From NCBI GenBank assembly GCA_012295275.1, contig CM022670.1, positions 28,998,438-29,062,437 of the forward strand: 64,000 nucleotides of DNA, written 5' to 3'. Numbering within the stretch: position 1 is the first letter of the stretch; each line of letters begins with the position of its first letter. The translations under genes and the position numbers were made by a program. A model generated the notes under the pieces. That model searched no databases and had not been told where the DNA came from. It saw nothing but the letters and a program-made list of their open reading frames with translations. This stretch comes from Chrysomallon squamiferum. Taxonomy: Eukaryota > Mollusca > Gastropoda > Neomphalida > Peltospiridae. Shown here piece after piece: positions 41,442 through 53,290 of this stretch.

Positions 41442-41759
41442 TATTATTTGCTATTTGCCACCCATTAATACTCTCTGTTCTTTTTCTTAATACATTTTAA
41501 AATATGTATGTTTGTGTAATTGAAGATGCATTATAAAATTTTGAACACTGTGTTAAACAATGTTTACTTCAAAGTTAAAACAAACGAATAATGACAAATA
41601 ATTGTTTAACGATATCTTTACATCGAAAACTATTAGTCAAATATGTTAATTTTATTATTTTAGAAACATTAATAAATAATAAATATTGTTAAACATTATT
41701 TTATATGTGAGAAAGGAAAACTGCAAGTGCTCTTTTCTTAATGTCTTTCCCCTAAATTA

Positions 41760-41945
41760 TTCTCTCTGGTGTGCCATTGGCTGGAATATTAACACTTGAA
41801 CTGTAGAGGTTTGATCCTGCGTACCATTACCTCTTGAACGAGCGATGTGTCGCCGAGATGTCGCCCTAATTAGCAAAACGAAGTTATCTCGAAGCATAAG
41901 ATGGAGTTAATGGAGAGACAGATAACAAACAGCTGCAGTAAGAAA
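41760..41945. promoter_or_regulatory. Candidate regulatory island
   Basis: Non-repetitive, CpG-containing segment. It holds a CCAAT box on the minus strand (about 41775-41785), TAATTA (41867-41872), AGATAA (41920-41925, GATA-type) and CAGCTG (41930-41935). Motif identity is by eye. Confidence 0.3.
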
Positions 41946-42765
41946 AGATCTATGTTTTAATTTGTTTAACTGTTATATTAGGAAGCAATAGAGCTTTAGA
42001 AGAAAAAAAAAAAGAGAAGAAAGAGTGAGCAATTGTTGGTCATTCATCATAGTCAGGTTCGCTCTTTTTTAAACATTTCAGATGAATTTATATGCAAAGT
42101 AAGGCTCGTGGTCTATCATGCATCTCAACAAACAGTGTCTGTGCTACCAAATAATTTAACAAACTCTGTTCCAATATTATAGTATGTGTCACAAACATGC
42201 AAAGCATAAAAGACACGTATTTATAATAATTTTAAACAAATAAAAGAAATAAAGTATGGAATAAATACTAACCTTTTTTACACTAAGTATTAGTTTAAAA
42301 ATTATATATATCAGTGGAATGTGACACAGCTAAAATGCGGTGATAAGGTATGAACGACCGCAGGATCATTTCTCCTCACAGTAATCACTGGCCTTTTCCT
42401 TTTTCCAGCCAGTGTCTGGCAACTGATGTATGGAAAGTCGCTTGCTGTTCATACATACAATGCAGTCTATTACATAACGGAAATAGATGTCCTTCACTAA
42501 CGTATGTATGACAACATATAACTGTAGAAAATATAAATATAGAGATTAAATATCTATTGAGAGTATTCTTAAATAAAATATATCTTTTTGTGTTCCTGAA
42601 GGACACAAACTTCGAATTTAATTTAATTTTCTTCGTATTCATATCAGATAGGGGCAATTTTATATGTCGCCTCCCGAAAAGCATACATTTAAATTCTTAT
42701 CTCCCCTGTTTATTATAGAAAAAGAGATGTATAGCGTTTCATTACAGTCTTAACATCATTCCATT
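41946..42765. other. Non-coding sequence
   Basis: No gene was recognised. A 99-codon minus frame at 42385-42684 has no family signature. Confidence 0.45.
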
Positions 42766-43215
42766 TAACACCGAGCTGAGACGTTGTTTAGTAAACACCA
42801 CTCGTCTTTGCTGCAGGCATAAACGTCTGTTATCAACCGATTCAAACTGTCGTGGTTTTCCGCCGACAGCCCGCCGTACTGCTGGACATGACGTCGTTTA
42901 CACAAGTAGATCTAAATGTTTGGTATGAGTATGTTTATTTGTTTCAGGCACTGCAGTGTTTCGTCAAACTTACCAGATGTCCCGATACGTAACTTACGTT
43001 TGTATTGTGTTGCTTGCTGACCGACTTGCGGCGATCGGCAGAAAACTGGATCACTGGAAACTGAATGGACAAGTGTTTACCTAAGTAAACCATCAAATAG
43101 TAACAATCCTCCAGTAACCGCTGTGTGTTGTAATTTAGACGGAAGTTAAGATGAGTGTTAAACTCGCGTTACGCGATAACCATCGACTCTAAAAACTCAC
43201 TTTTAAAAACTGGGT
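42766..43215. promoter_or_regulatory. Candidate regulatory island with inverted Fox sites
   Basis: Less AT-rich segment. TGTTTAGTAAACA (42785-42797) is a 13-bp inverted repeat of two forkhead half-sites. Confidence 0.28.
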
Positions 43216-43453
43216 GAGTTCAGACACTGCACCAGATTACACAAAACAAGATTCTACTGGATTATTTATAAATTATTAAAAATAACAAAAACAAAAGGCA
43301 TCTGCCACTGCAGAACATCACTGGATGGTCGGATGAACATATAAATAAATCAATAAACAAATGAATTTATAATAAAGTATGTGTATCCGCATTGCATGTT
43401 TATGTCTGTGTCTATGTACATACGTACGAGTGTTCGTGCGTGCGCGCGCTCTC

Positions 43454-43531
43454 GTGAGAGAGAGAGAGAGAGCCTGCTCCAAGTTCCAAATTTTGAAGTA
43501 TTCATTTTCAAGTTCTTATCCTAAATTACAG

Positions 43532-43598
<67 letters not shown>
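43454..43598. repeat. Short (GA)n and long (TA)n
   Basis: GA at about 43454-43472. TA at about 43536-43598 (about 62 bp), followed by CATA/TATA to 43621. Confidence 0.94.
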
Positions 43599-43602
<4 letters not shown>

Positions 43603-43628
43603 CATACACATACATATATATGGTTCCA

Positions 43629-43690
43629 GGACAATTTCCCACTGGACAATTCCCCACTCCACAATGACAGTTTTGGACAATTCCCCCACA
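43629..43690. repeat. GGACAATTCCCCAC direct repeats
   Basis: Three near-identical copies (43629-43642, 43644-43657, 43675-43689) abut the TA array, with a diverged CCACAATGAC segment between copies 2 and 3. This looks like an edge of a dispersed repeat. A single related GGACAATTCC also occurs near 45869. Confidence 0.75.
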
Positions 43691-43984
43691 CTTAATTTTT
43701 TATTACCCTATAATAATAATAATAATTTTATTGCACTGCAATCACATTTTCTGACCACTCTGTAAAACAAAATTTGGTTCCAATGTTTTGACAGCATCAA
43801 GTAAACAGAATAATATTTGTCTCTTCAGTATAAAAATATTTTAGATTAATAAAAATGGCATCGCGTTGCAAATGATTATTATTGTTTTTTTTCCCCCCCC
43901 CACCATTCTATTACCAGGTAATCGTAATGATTTATAATGATTTTTAATTGCAAATACTGATCACGATATACATATAAAAAACAA

Positions 43985-44050
43985 AAAATAAATAAATAAA
44001 TAAAAATAAAAATAATAATAATAATAATAATAATAAATAATAATAAATTA
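43985..44050. repeat. (AAAT)n-(AAT)n tract
   Basis: AAAT units followed by AAT units. Confidence 0.9.
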
Positions 44051-44612
44051 CTGAATTAATTAGCAGCATGTTTCTATAGGTAGATTCCTAAATATCTAAA
44101 TATCTATTTATTAATTAATAGTAATCAAATAATACGGTTTAAAAGTTAACAATAACAAAAAAAAAAAAAAAAAAAGACAATATTGAAACAAATGCTTTTA
44201 AGAAACGAAACTAAATTCCCTATTTCTATGTCCTATATTTAAACCAAGTGCCTCTGTGGAAAATAAAAAATAAGCACGAAGACGCGTCGTGTGAATAAGT
44301 TTTTATAAAGCACTCATTTACACACTTTTGACACTTGGCGAACAACTTGCATGTGAATTTAAAATAAACAAAATCTGTAGACAGAAGAGGATGGAGATGA
44401 CTGAATCAAGTGATGGGGGACGTTCTTTGAATCTTGCTGGCAACAAAAATTAAACAATGACTTCATCTTCGTAGAAAATGTTTGTCTAATCATCCCATAC
44501 TCATTGCCATTCTTTGAGGTTAGCGTTCAAAGATTTTTCTCCAACGGCTAGTATGCCAGAGATTGGCTTCTCTCGCTAGTTCACGTGGCGGCCATTTGCA
44601 AGCTCGTGCAGC

Positions 44613-44689
44613 GCGAGCCAGACATGCAGACGATAACAAAGTAACGTTTGATGTTACCTAGAACGTTGTCGTCTGGAGCACGTGCTCGC
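44613..44689 (+). other. Imperfect hairpin, about 77 nt
   Basis: Nested complementary arms: GCGAGC (44613-44618) with GCTCGC (44684-44689); CAGACGATAAC (44627-44637) with GTTGTCGTCTG (44665-44675), 11 pairs including one G-T; and GTAAC (44641-44645) with GTTAC (44653-44657). It overlaps a palindromic E-box, GAGCACGTGCTC (44676-44687). Size and shape are compatible with a small-RNA precursor or a foldback. Expression is unknown. Confidence 0.35.
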
Positions 44690-44699
44690 TTTTGTTATG

Positions 44700-45146
44700 C
44701 ATATCTACATGTATATTTATTTATTTATTTGTCAAACACATTTAATGTTTATGGCTGTCTGTATTAGTAAAGTAAACAAGTTATTAAATAATGTAGACAT
44801 TTGATGAATCCAATATAGTCTGGTATAAAATGACTGTGGTGATAAATTAATCTATCAAGGGCGAATCCAAGGTAAGGTCGAGGTTGCTTGGATCATTCTG
44901 CACCTAACAATAAATTCTGTGTTGACTGTCGAGTTGTTCGTGTAAGAACTATCGTTCGTTTTGTTCTCAAGCATATATAATTTTATTATCAGATTTTTTT
45001 TATTTTGTTGTTGTTTTTTTAATTATTATTATTATTTTAAATCAGCTGATTCGGAATAGCTTAATTATTTTTCTTATGATTACTGGGGTCCATCCTGTTC
45101 CTGTTGTTAAAGTGGTAGAAGGAATATAAACAAAACTAAGGCTACT

Positions 45147-45150
<4 letters not shown>
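44700..45150. other. Non-coding sequence
   Basis: No gene was seen. T-rich and ATT triplets lie at 44995-45036. Confidence 0.5.

Positions 45151-45197
<47 letters not shown>
45151..45197. repeat. (TC)n microsatellite
   Basis: About 23 TC units. Confidence 0.96.
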
Positions 45198-45199
<2 letters not shown>

Positions 45200-45990
45200 T
45201 TTTTTTAAGTGCTATAGGTTTTTTATTCTGTTTATGGGAGGATAATATAAAATTTGAAAATACTGGTAGTGCACAAACACGATTTCGTATCATCTTCACA
45301 CGAATACATTCATATATACATATTTATTTTCTTATATTCTTTTCATTTTATTTATTTATATTATAAAACAATTTCTGAAATGTATGTACATATTTGTTTC
45401 GTTTCTTAACATTATTATTATTATTATTTCTTTTCTTTTTTTCGAAACTGAAATGTAGAAATACGGTGGTGAGGCAAAGCTATTACATAATGAATTAAGA
45501 ATCTGTTTTACTTACCAACCCGTTTCATTATGTATGAAAGCCAGCAGCATATATTTTCAGCAAATAAGGAGTATCTGTGTGAATAAAATTACGTACTGCG
45601 ATCTTAAATACTACAAAACGAAAACTTTCAGTTCTGAGAAAATAATATGTGTAAATTTAAATATTAACAAACTAATGTTAAACAAAATAAATAAATAATT
45701 AAAATCTTACACTACTGAATTTATATTAACTAAATTATTATATATCCCATTTTTACATTGCTGTGTTTTAGATAATTAACAGTATTCGGTTACTATGGTG
45801 ACTTAACAAAATAAAATATTTACCAACTTGGCCTATACCTATATTTTCGAGTACTGGGCGATGTCGGACAATTCCTCGTTATTTCTCAAGAATAAAAACC
45901 CTTGTTTAACCATTAACAGAGAGGTGTGACAAAACGCCCGTGATTTTCTTTCCTTGCAATACGAGTATCTAAAATTATACTGTATTTATT
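45198..45990. other. Non-coding sequence
   Basis: No gene was recognised. AT-rich. Confidence 0.5.
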
Positions 45991-45994
45991 TTGT

Positions 45995-46265
45995 TCAATC
46001 TAACTGCATCCAAAATCAACTTCGCAGTCAAGGCGCGGCCGCCATTTTGACACTGCTAACATCTGGAAGTGTTTAGAAAAGGATCTGATGAACGCGCCCA
46101 GCTCGGAATCCGGACCAAGTTCAGTGTCAAAACGTCGGAACACATTGCACATGCATGCTAAGATGATAATCCACCTTTTGTTAAAGCACCGACCTCCCAT
46201 GGAATTCTGTTTCGTATTAGGGTTTTGTATTGTTGTCATACAACAAGATGAAAGGGATTGGTCAC
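45995..46265 (-). promoter_or_regulatory. CpG-containing island with YY1-like motif
   Basis: On the minus strand AAAATGGCGGC (46048-46038) matches the YY1 consensus, and TGACCAATCC (about 46261-46252) is a CCAAT box. The composition contrasts with the flanks. A 79-codon minus frame (46000-46239) covers it without a recognised family. It may be a promoter of an unseen transcript. Confidence 0.28.
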
Positions 46266-48110
46266 ATAATTTTAATTTGTTATTATTTTAAAAAATAATA
46301 ATAATAATAAATTAAAAAAATAAAATAACTTTTCGTTGTTGTGTAGAATTATGCTTATAGATGTATGCATACAGAGACATGGGCCATCTTCAGTAATTTC
46401 ATGATTTTCTTTACAGTAACTGTTCATCCGTGAATATATCTGCTGGTCATTTATTTTTATTTTTTTTTTTTTTTGGGGGGGAGTATTATGGCATTGATGT
46501 TTGCTTTTATATATATATTAGCTCTGCTTATCATCTTCGTCTACTTCATAATCATCATTATCCCCATTATTGTCATCATCATCATTATATTTTTGTAAGA
46601 CGTTACAATCTTTTGTTTTCATTTTATTAATTTTGCTCTGTATATTTTTTCATCATTATTATAATCGTTTTTCCTTTTTCATTCCTGTTTTTCAGCTAAG
46701 AATTAAATTAAACGGTTTTCCTTAAAGCAAATGATACAAATTTCTTTCCTATTTGCATTAACCGTTCGTGAAAAGGATTAACCCAAGAATAATCTGCAGA
46801 TTAGTAACTGAACAGTCTTAAAATGTCAGACGTGTTTTCACTTCTTTTTCTTTAAAACCTTTGAAGATTTCGAAAGGACAATGGTTTGTAATGTTTCCTC
46901 AGATCACCGGTCATCCTACTGTCCAGATTGTCTTAAAGGACAATGGCATAAGTCTGAGAGAAAGAGAAATGACCCTAATGCAATGCCAGGCAAGTACGGT
47001 CACGTAAATTTGGCTTGAAATACATTCGTTACTCGATGATTCCTTGAAATGGGTTGAGGTTAATTGATGTGCTGATGTTGGTTCTGATATGAATGTTTAA
47101 TTTTACATTTCTTTTACAATTGTTCTTCCAATTTTCAGTCTTTTTTATATTTTATTTTTATTGTATTGTATTGTATTAATATTTTTCTTAAATATTATTA
47201 CTTCTTGTTATAGTTGTCGTTCTGATATACTGCTAGTGTTTATATAACTAATACGTATCTACATATATGCAACCACACACACACACACAAAACAGTTATA
47301 CGAACACATATATACATAAATAGCTTTTATATAATATTCATGAACGTACAAAATAAATGGATTGATGGATGTATGGATGGATAGATATATGTAAGCATAT
47401 GTTTGTAGGTTTCTCACTAAATTTCATGAATGGCCTTAGGACAGTGTGAATTGAAACAGAAGACACGTATTAACAGAGATGTTTATTTGGTTTAGCATCT
47501 GACAACGTAACTGATATGAGGCTATCTGTTAATGTGAGGTGGATTGTTTTTTTTTTATTTCTCTTTCCCGTGGTATTCTGCTTCAATTAATGATTTACCT
47601 CACCTGTGTACAGCTGTTATATATATCATATGTTACGAGGTGAAGGAAATACTCGTGAATCTCGAAGAAAAAGAAAAGAGAAGTAGTTATTGCTCCGTAT
47701 AAAGGGATTTAAAACATAAGTGAAACAGACATTTCGATAATAAAATGTACGAGTTTCTTTTATTTTTTGTGTTTTATTTTATTATTTTTATTTATTTTAA
47801 TTTAATTTTTGTTTTATATTTTTTCTTCGATATATAAATCTAAATACATAAATTTAATTAGTTTACTGATTTATTTTTATATTTAAATTTTTTACAATAT
47901 ATCTTTCATTCTGTATTGTTTATCGATGTCTTCAATTATTAATCTAATTACATATAATTTATTATATATTTATTTATTTATTTATTTATTTATTTTTTTT
48001 TAATTCCATATTTCTTACCTATCCTTTGTTTCAGCCTGTCTATATAATTATATTTATCACTTTATCCTAATCCTTCTTTCTATCCTTCTGTGAGTACTGC
48101 AGAAATGTTT
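46266..48110. other. Non-coding sequence
   Basis: No gene was seen. It includes AAT (46298-46313), poly-T/G (46456-46482), CA (47274-47289), GATG (47358-47383) and TTTA-rich sequence (47755-48000, with pure TTTA near 47968-47995). Confidence 0.5.
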
Positions 48111-48154
48111 AAATTAATTTCGTGCGCAGCTAATTAATAAACAGAACAGCTGAG

Positions 48155-48205
48155 CTATGACGTAATGTTAATTGTCTTCTCCTAGGCGATTTCACTTACG
48201 TCATA
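48155..48205. promoter_or_regulatory. Inverted TGACGTAA / TTACGTCA pair
   Basis: TGACGTAA (48158-48165) and its exact reverse complement TTACGTCA (48196-48203), a bZIP (ATF/CREB/PAR)-type site pair separated by 30 bp. Confidence 0.3.
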
Positions 48206-48799
48206 ATGGATAAGTAAAACTGGATGTTGCATACCGTTAGATCATGGGTTTCTCGTGGCACAAGACCGTAATCTATTAAGAGGGATGATACGAGTCGGTA
48301 TCTGTGTCTAGCATATAATTTACGTGTTTTCCTACTGCTAAACAGACACCTACAAGTATTACTCCATTGTTCGAACCACATAACAAAAATTTCAGATTTT
48401 GTTCTTGTCCTGTTGTTGTAAAATAATAATATAAGACAGCAAATCCGTTGCTACCTTGTTATCAATTAGCAGCCAATAATCTTTTTATGTAGTTTACGAA
48501 AAACAAAGAGGAATAGCTCTTGGACGCTGCGAGGCGGATTGATCCCAAGACTAATCACATCTCAATCTTCTCTACTCTTACAGCTCGATGTTGCTGGATG
48601 AAAGCACCAGTTTTTTTTCGAATCATCATTAAAATCGTCATCACCTTCTTCTACATTCATTTATATTTTATTTTCATTTTTATTCACTGTTGTAACAATC
48701 AATTTAAAAAAAAAAATTAAATATAAAAAAGTGTTACATCTGTTTAATAAATAAAAATACTTTTCTGTTTGCGTTATGTTACGCCACTCAAATATGACA

Positions 48800-48870
48800 G
48801 TTTGCTACTACCACGTGCACTTCCGGAAGTGATGACTAATTGGCAGCAGGCCAGTCCAATAAAATAAATT
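48800..48870. promoter_or_regulatory. E-box / palindromic ETS / CCAAT cluster
   Basis: CACGTG (48812-48817) adjoins the 14-bp palindrome CACTTCCGGAAGTG (48818-48831). Its core ACTTCCGGAAGT is two inverted ETS sites. Two CCAAT-type motifs follow within 30 bp (ATTGG near 48840, CCAAT near 48857). This mix is typical of animal promoters, but no exon was recognised nearby. Confidence 0.35.
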
Positions 48871-50090
48871 AATATGACAATAAAAATTGTTTTCTTTGCT
48901 TGAGTTTGTTCAAAGACAGAACCGCACCAAGTCCAGAAAGACAAAGATCGTCAATAAATATTGAAATAAATCGGCAACACATCACACGGTGTTCTGCAAT
49001 CAAACGAGGGCCATCCTACGAACCATCAAATAGCTCAGATGACGGTGTTTTCGTGGTGAACTCATAATCGTGTCCAGGGAACGTCAACATCGTGTGTAGT
49101 ATTTGGCAGCGTCTCTTATTAAGTTAATACGTCGACGTATGACAGAAATAAGTCCGTCTGTGTCGTAAACCAGTATTAAAAACCTTCTTTTGTGAGTTTA
49201 GTAGAAAGAGGAGAATGTCATTAGACACTTTTACAAAGAGAATTATGGAGGAAGAAGTACAGTCTATAAAGTAATTTCTACTAAAGACGAGGTTAATTTG
49301 CTGTACGAAGTACAGGGGACCATAGTGATATGTTAATTAATAGATTTATTTCATCAGTCGAAAACAGAAAAACATCTTAAATATACCATGTTATTTTTGT
49401 CTGACGAATTGTCTCGTATAAATAGATGTTATTGTGACCCGAACTTTGTTTTTAACCAAAACGACCTTCAAATCGAGTGTATTACTTTAAATAACAAATC
49501 AAATATTACAATGCAAATTTTGTAAAAACTAAAAATCCTTTGTTCAAAAATATTTTTTACATTAAATAAACAATTTAAGATATTGTAGTAAGTAAATGAA
49601 GTTTAAAAAGGCGTCAGTAATGTATCTATATTAATTAAAATAGTTCTGATCTTTAATACTCTTCTAAATATTTCTATTTTAAGGTTTATTTTTGTATGCG
49701 TTTCCTATTAGAAATATACGAATAAGATAATTAATTAATACATAAATGAATCAACAGGGGTCAGAATAATATAATGCTGGTGATTATTAAGAATCAGAGA
49801 TACAGTTTTGCTCAGTGACGAAATGACTGGGAAAAAAAATTAAACTATGGGTTATGTTCTCTTATAATCAGCAGCGTTGTTTAACACAATCCCATAAACA
49901 TACCTGTGGCCTTTGAAATAGAAGTTGTGAAACATTCTCTAGAACAAGAAATTGCCTAATGGGCATACCAGAGGGTCTGGTCCTGTAATCGCTGACATTA
50001 TTGAATAAAGATGTTTTAACTTGTGGGATGTTTGATACTCGGCAGTTGCTTTTGTTAGTAAAAGGGAAAATTCAAATACTTTCGTATATG
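48871..50090. other. Non-coding sequence
   Basis: No gene was recognised. 48900-49200 is balanced in composition, the rest is AT-rich. Confidence 0.45.
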
Positions 50091-50350
50091 TTTATTTTTT
50101 ATTATTATTTTTATTCTTTCATTATTATTATCATTATCATCGTTATTATTACCACCACCACCATCACCACTACTCCTAACACTAATATTAATACTACCGT
50201 TACTACTATGACCATTATTATATAACTATCACTCCCACTGTGACTAATAAAGCTAGTATTACTACTACTAACACTATTAAACTATTACCATACTACTACT
50301 GCTACTACTGCATCCATTAGTTTATTATTATTACTATACTACTACATGAA
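50091..50350. repeat. Degenerate (ATT)/(ACT) trinucleotide tract
   Basis: Decayed ATT, ACC, ACT and CTA triplets. Confidence 0.85.
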
Positions 50351-50689
50351 CAACTAATATTTTATTTTATCCGAAAAACAAAAGTGTACTGAATAAAAAG
50401 CATGCTATTTTTAGCCAGTTCTGTCGATGTCATGTATTTTAAAAACAAATATTATCTGGCATCGATTCAAATTATGAAAGTCCGTACTGAAATGCCCCCA
50501 CAGTTCTATAAAATTTCTGTGAGGTTAACAGATTTCTATTTTGGTTTAAAAAAACACTTTTATGTGATTTTGACTGAATATAATAAGCTGCAAAGAAAAA
50601 CAATTTGTGAGCTGAGAAAAATAAACTAATCGATGGATTCTTAATATTAAAAATACTCTTGTGTCCCTAGTATTCAGTAAAGAAGCAGT

Positions 50690-50739
50690 TATAGCGAAGA
50701 TGATGATGACGACGTCGACAACGACAATGACAACAGCAC

Positions 50740-50771
<32 letters not shown>

Positions 50772-50800
50772 CAAGAATAATAATAATGATAATGATACTA
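50690..50800. repeat. Degenerate (GAT)/(AAT) triplets
   Basis: GAT, GAC and AAT triplets, with pure AAT at about 50741-50768. Confidence 0.88.
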
Positions 50801-50939
50801 ATAATGTGCGATTGTGATCTGACGAAGATCACAGTTGTAATAACAATGATCATAAACATTATTACATAAAGAATATTTTTCTTTTATTCTGTTTCGCTCT
50901 CCTTTACTCATACATTTACCAAAGTTTTTTTTTTTAAAG

Positions 50940-51131
50940 TAATCTATCTCTCTATCTCATTTCTTCTCTTTCTCATTCTTTCTGTCTTTGTATCTTTTTC
51001 ATTTCCTTATATTACCTCCATCTCGTCTATATTCTTTTTCTCTCATTCTCTCATCTTTTCTTTTTCTTTGTCTTTTTCTGTCTGTCTAGGTTTTTAAATC
51101 TCATTCCCAACATCAAAACTTCAACCGTAGT

Positions 51132-51215
<84 letters not shown>
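50940..51215. repeat. Polypyrimidine tract and (TC)n
   Basis: Degenerate CT-rich sequence (50940-51090) leads to a pure TC array at 51134-51215 (about 82 bp). Confidence 0.94.
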
Positions 51216-51218
<3 letters not shown>

Positions 51219-51970
51219 CAAACTCTCTTCTGTCATATACGTATACAATCACTCTGTCTCCTATAACTATTTCCTCAGTCTATACAAATCTGAGTCTATG
51301 TCAATACACGTGTCTCTCTAACCTATATATAAGCTTTTTTCATAATATCCAGGAAAAGTAGTGTATAGTGTACGGAACTAGAATACAAGGGATTTGTGTT
51401 GTTTGTAGGTTTGAGGAACTGGGTCGAGATTTGGCGAGATTTGCGTTACATCTACCGGAAGAGAGTTAAGGTACAAAAACATGGAGATTAAAATAGGAAA
51501 GAAAAAGTTTAGGAAGTAAAAATTACGCCGTAAATAATGATGATGATATATTCTGGAAACTTGAGATAAACGGTGATGTATAACTTTTATCTACTGATAC
51601 CATAACAAATGAATTATGCATACATGAGACAAATAGGAAAAAGGATATGTAATATGAATTCATATATTTTGTTTCTTATACCTTAATATTACGTTTTACC
51701 CCTTTTTTGGGTGTAAGGAGTAATTTATCTTAATTGTTTATTTACTCGTGCATTATCATGTATTCATAAAACTATGTTTAGTATTTCTCAGCAAATACTT
51801 ACAAAATAAAACGTTAATATTTTATTGTTATTTAAATGAAATTTAAAAAGAAGAAGAAAATATATATTTATTATTGTTTCCCAAAGGGGGATCTTTAATA
51901 TTTCTTAGCATCTATTTTTATAGCAACCCTGCTATATTACCGTCAGTCACTTGTGACCGAGGTCTCTGCG
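51216..51970. other. Non-coding sequence
   Basis: No gene was recognised. Confidence 0.5.
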
Positions 51971-51977
51971 AGTACCA

Positions 51978-52240
51978 TCAAACACAACCTTTCATTTCAA
52001 CAATATAATTCTCTGTGTTCTTTCTTTGTTTATATGACTCCATCGTCCAACAAAACTTTCGATGACTTTGGCTTAAGTTAAGTAAACGATCACAAAACTC
52101 TGTGTCAAAGGTCACTTTGATATCCTGCACGTGCTGTTGTCTGGGAAAGAGCAAGCCAAAAGTCTCGTTGACCGTTTCTAATCCTATTGTTTCGTGATAC
52201 GACGTCGTGGACAAAGATGGATGAAACTTTAGACACTTTA
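51978..52240 (-). other. Unassigned open frame, ordinary composition
   Basis: A minus-strand frame of about 85 codons is open from a TAA near 52237 to the stop at 51978. It lacks an ATG at its 5' end but contains non-repetitive sequence (for example FDTEFCDRLLNLSQSH). I recognise no family and no matching splice sites. It may be chance or an orphan exon. Confidence 0.15.
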
Positions 52241-52375
52241 GTGTTGCTTATTACTGGACAAGATCAACATTGACCAATAATAATATTTTTTCTCTACTTC
52301 ATAGAGACTGTCATTTAGTTGGCTTCCTACCAAGCTGGGGTATCAGTGGAAAATGCACCCTCCCCAAGATTACGA

Positions 52376-52615
52376 GGACGTCTGTTTTTATTTTTATTTA
52401 ATGTGTTTATTTTCTTTTATTTTCTTTTATTTTATATTTAAATTTAATTTTAATTTTTTATATTTTTATTCATTTAGTTATCTGAACATGTAAGAAGCAA
52501 TTTTCTATTTGTTTTTGTTTTACTGTTTATTGTAGATTGTTGCTGTTGTTATAGTTGGTGTTGTTATTTATTTATTTATTCATTTATTCATTTATTTATT
52601 CATTTATTATGCAAA
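52376..52615. repeat. T-rich degenerate (TTTA/TTCA)n tract
   Basis: TTTTA, TTTA and TTCA units, most regular at about 52563-52607. Confidence 0.8.
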
Positions 52616-52651
52616 TGCATGTGTTTGAGTATTTCTGAAGAGGTCTTTATG

Positions 52652-52945
52652 TTAGTGTATGTTTGTGTGAGTAAATGTATATTCTTCCATTTTATGTGCG
52701 TGTGTGTGTACGTGATTGTGTAAGTGTTTGTGTAAGTGTGTGTATGTGTTCATCAATATTGTCTTCTGCTCACTTTGGTCTGTATTTTTTACATCAATAA
52801 AACCTTTAGGGTTTGAATTGCCTAACACTCCTTCTGAACAACATCTTTTATCCGCCATGCTTAGAATTGTCCAGACCATGGTATAAACATTCCACACACT
52901 TTGCGAGAATTCTCTACAAATGATGGCGACAAGCAACGATGGCAT
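52652..52945 (-). other. Unassigned open frame, possible repeat-derived
   Basis: A 97-codon minus frame opens at an ATG (52945) with MPSLLVAIICREFSQSVWN and remains non-repetitive for about 65 codons. It then runs into a degenerate CA-rich tail (Thr/His-rich). No domain is recognised. The clean front part could be a dispersed-element fragment or a small orphan gene. Confidence 0.2.
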
Positions 52946-53109
52946 TTGGCAGGGATTATCGTCTACAATCGTATTAACCTCCTCGCGTTTCAGCTTGGAG
53001 TATTAAGAAGGATTTGCGACTGAAGGTGACTTCTTCGAGACTGTGAGAAGATGAACCTAGTGACGTCATTGTCAGGTTTTGTTTGGTCAGGGGATGAGGG
53101 AGTAGTTTG

Positions 53110-53290
53110 CTGTGGTCAGTTTTGATTTATCACCTTCATGTGTAGCTGTTTTTGTTTGGATGTTGTTTTTTTTTTTTTATTGTTGTCGTCCGTGGAGGTG
53201 GCTGTGTGTGTTTGTGATGGTGGGTGTGTTTATGTTTGGGTGTGTGGATTTGTCTTTGATTATGTGTTTGTATTGGTGTTGGTCTGGAGT
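53110..53290. repeat. G/T-rich degenerate tract
   Basis: GTTTGTGT-type low-complexity sequence. Confidence 0.65.
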
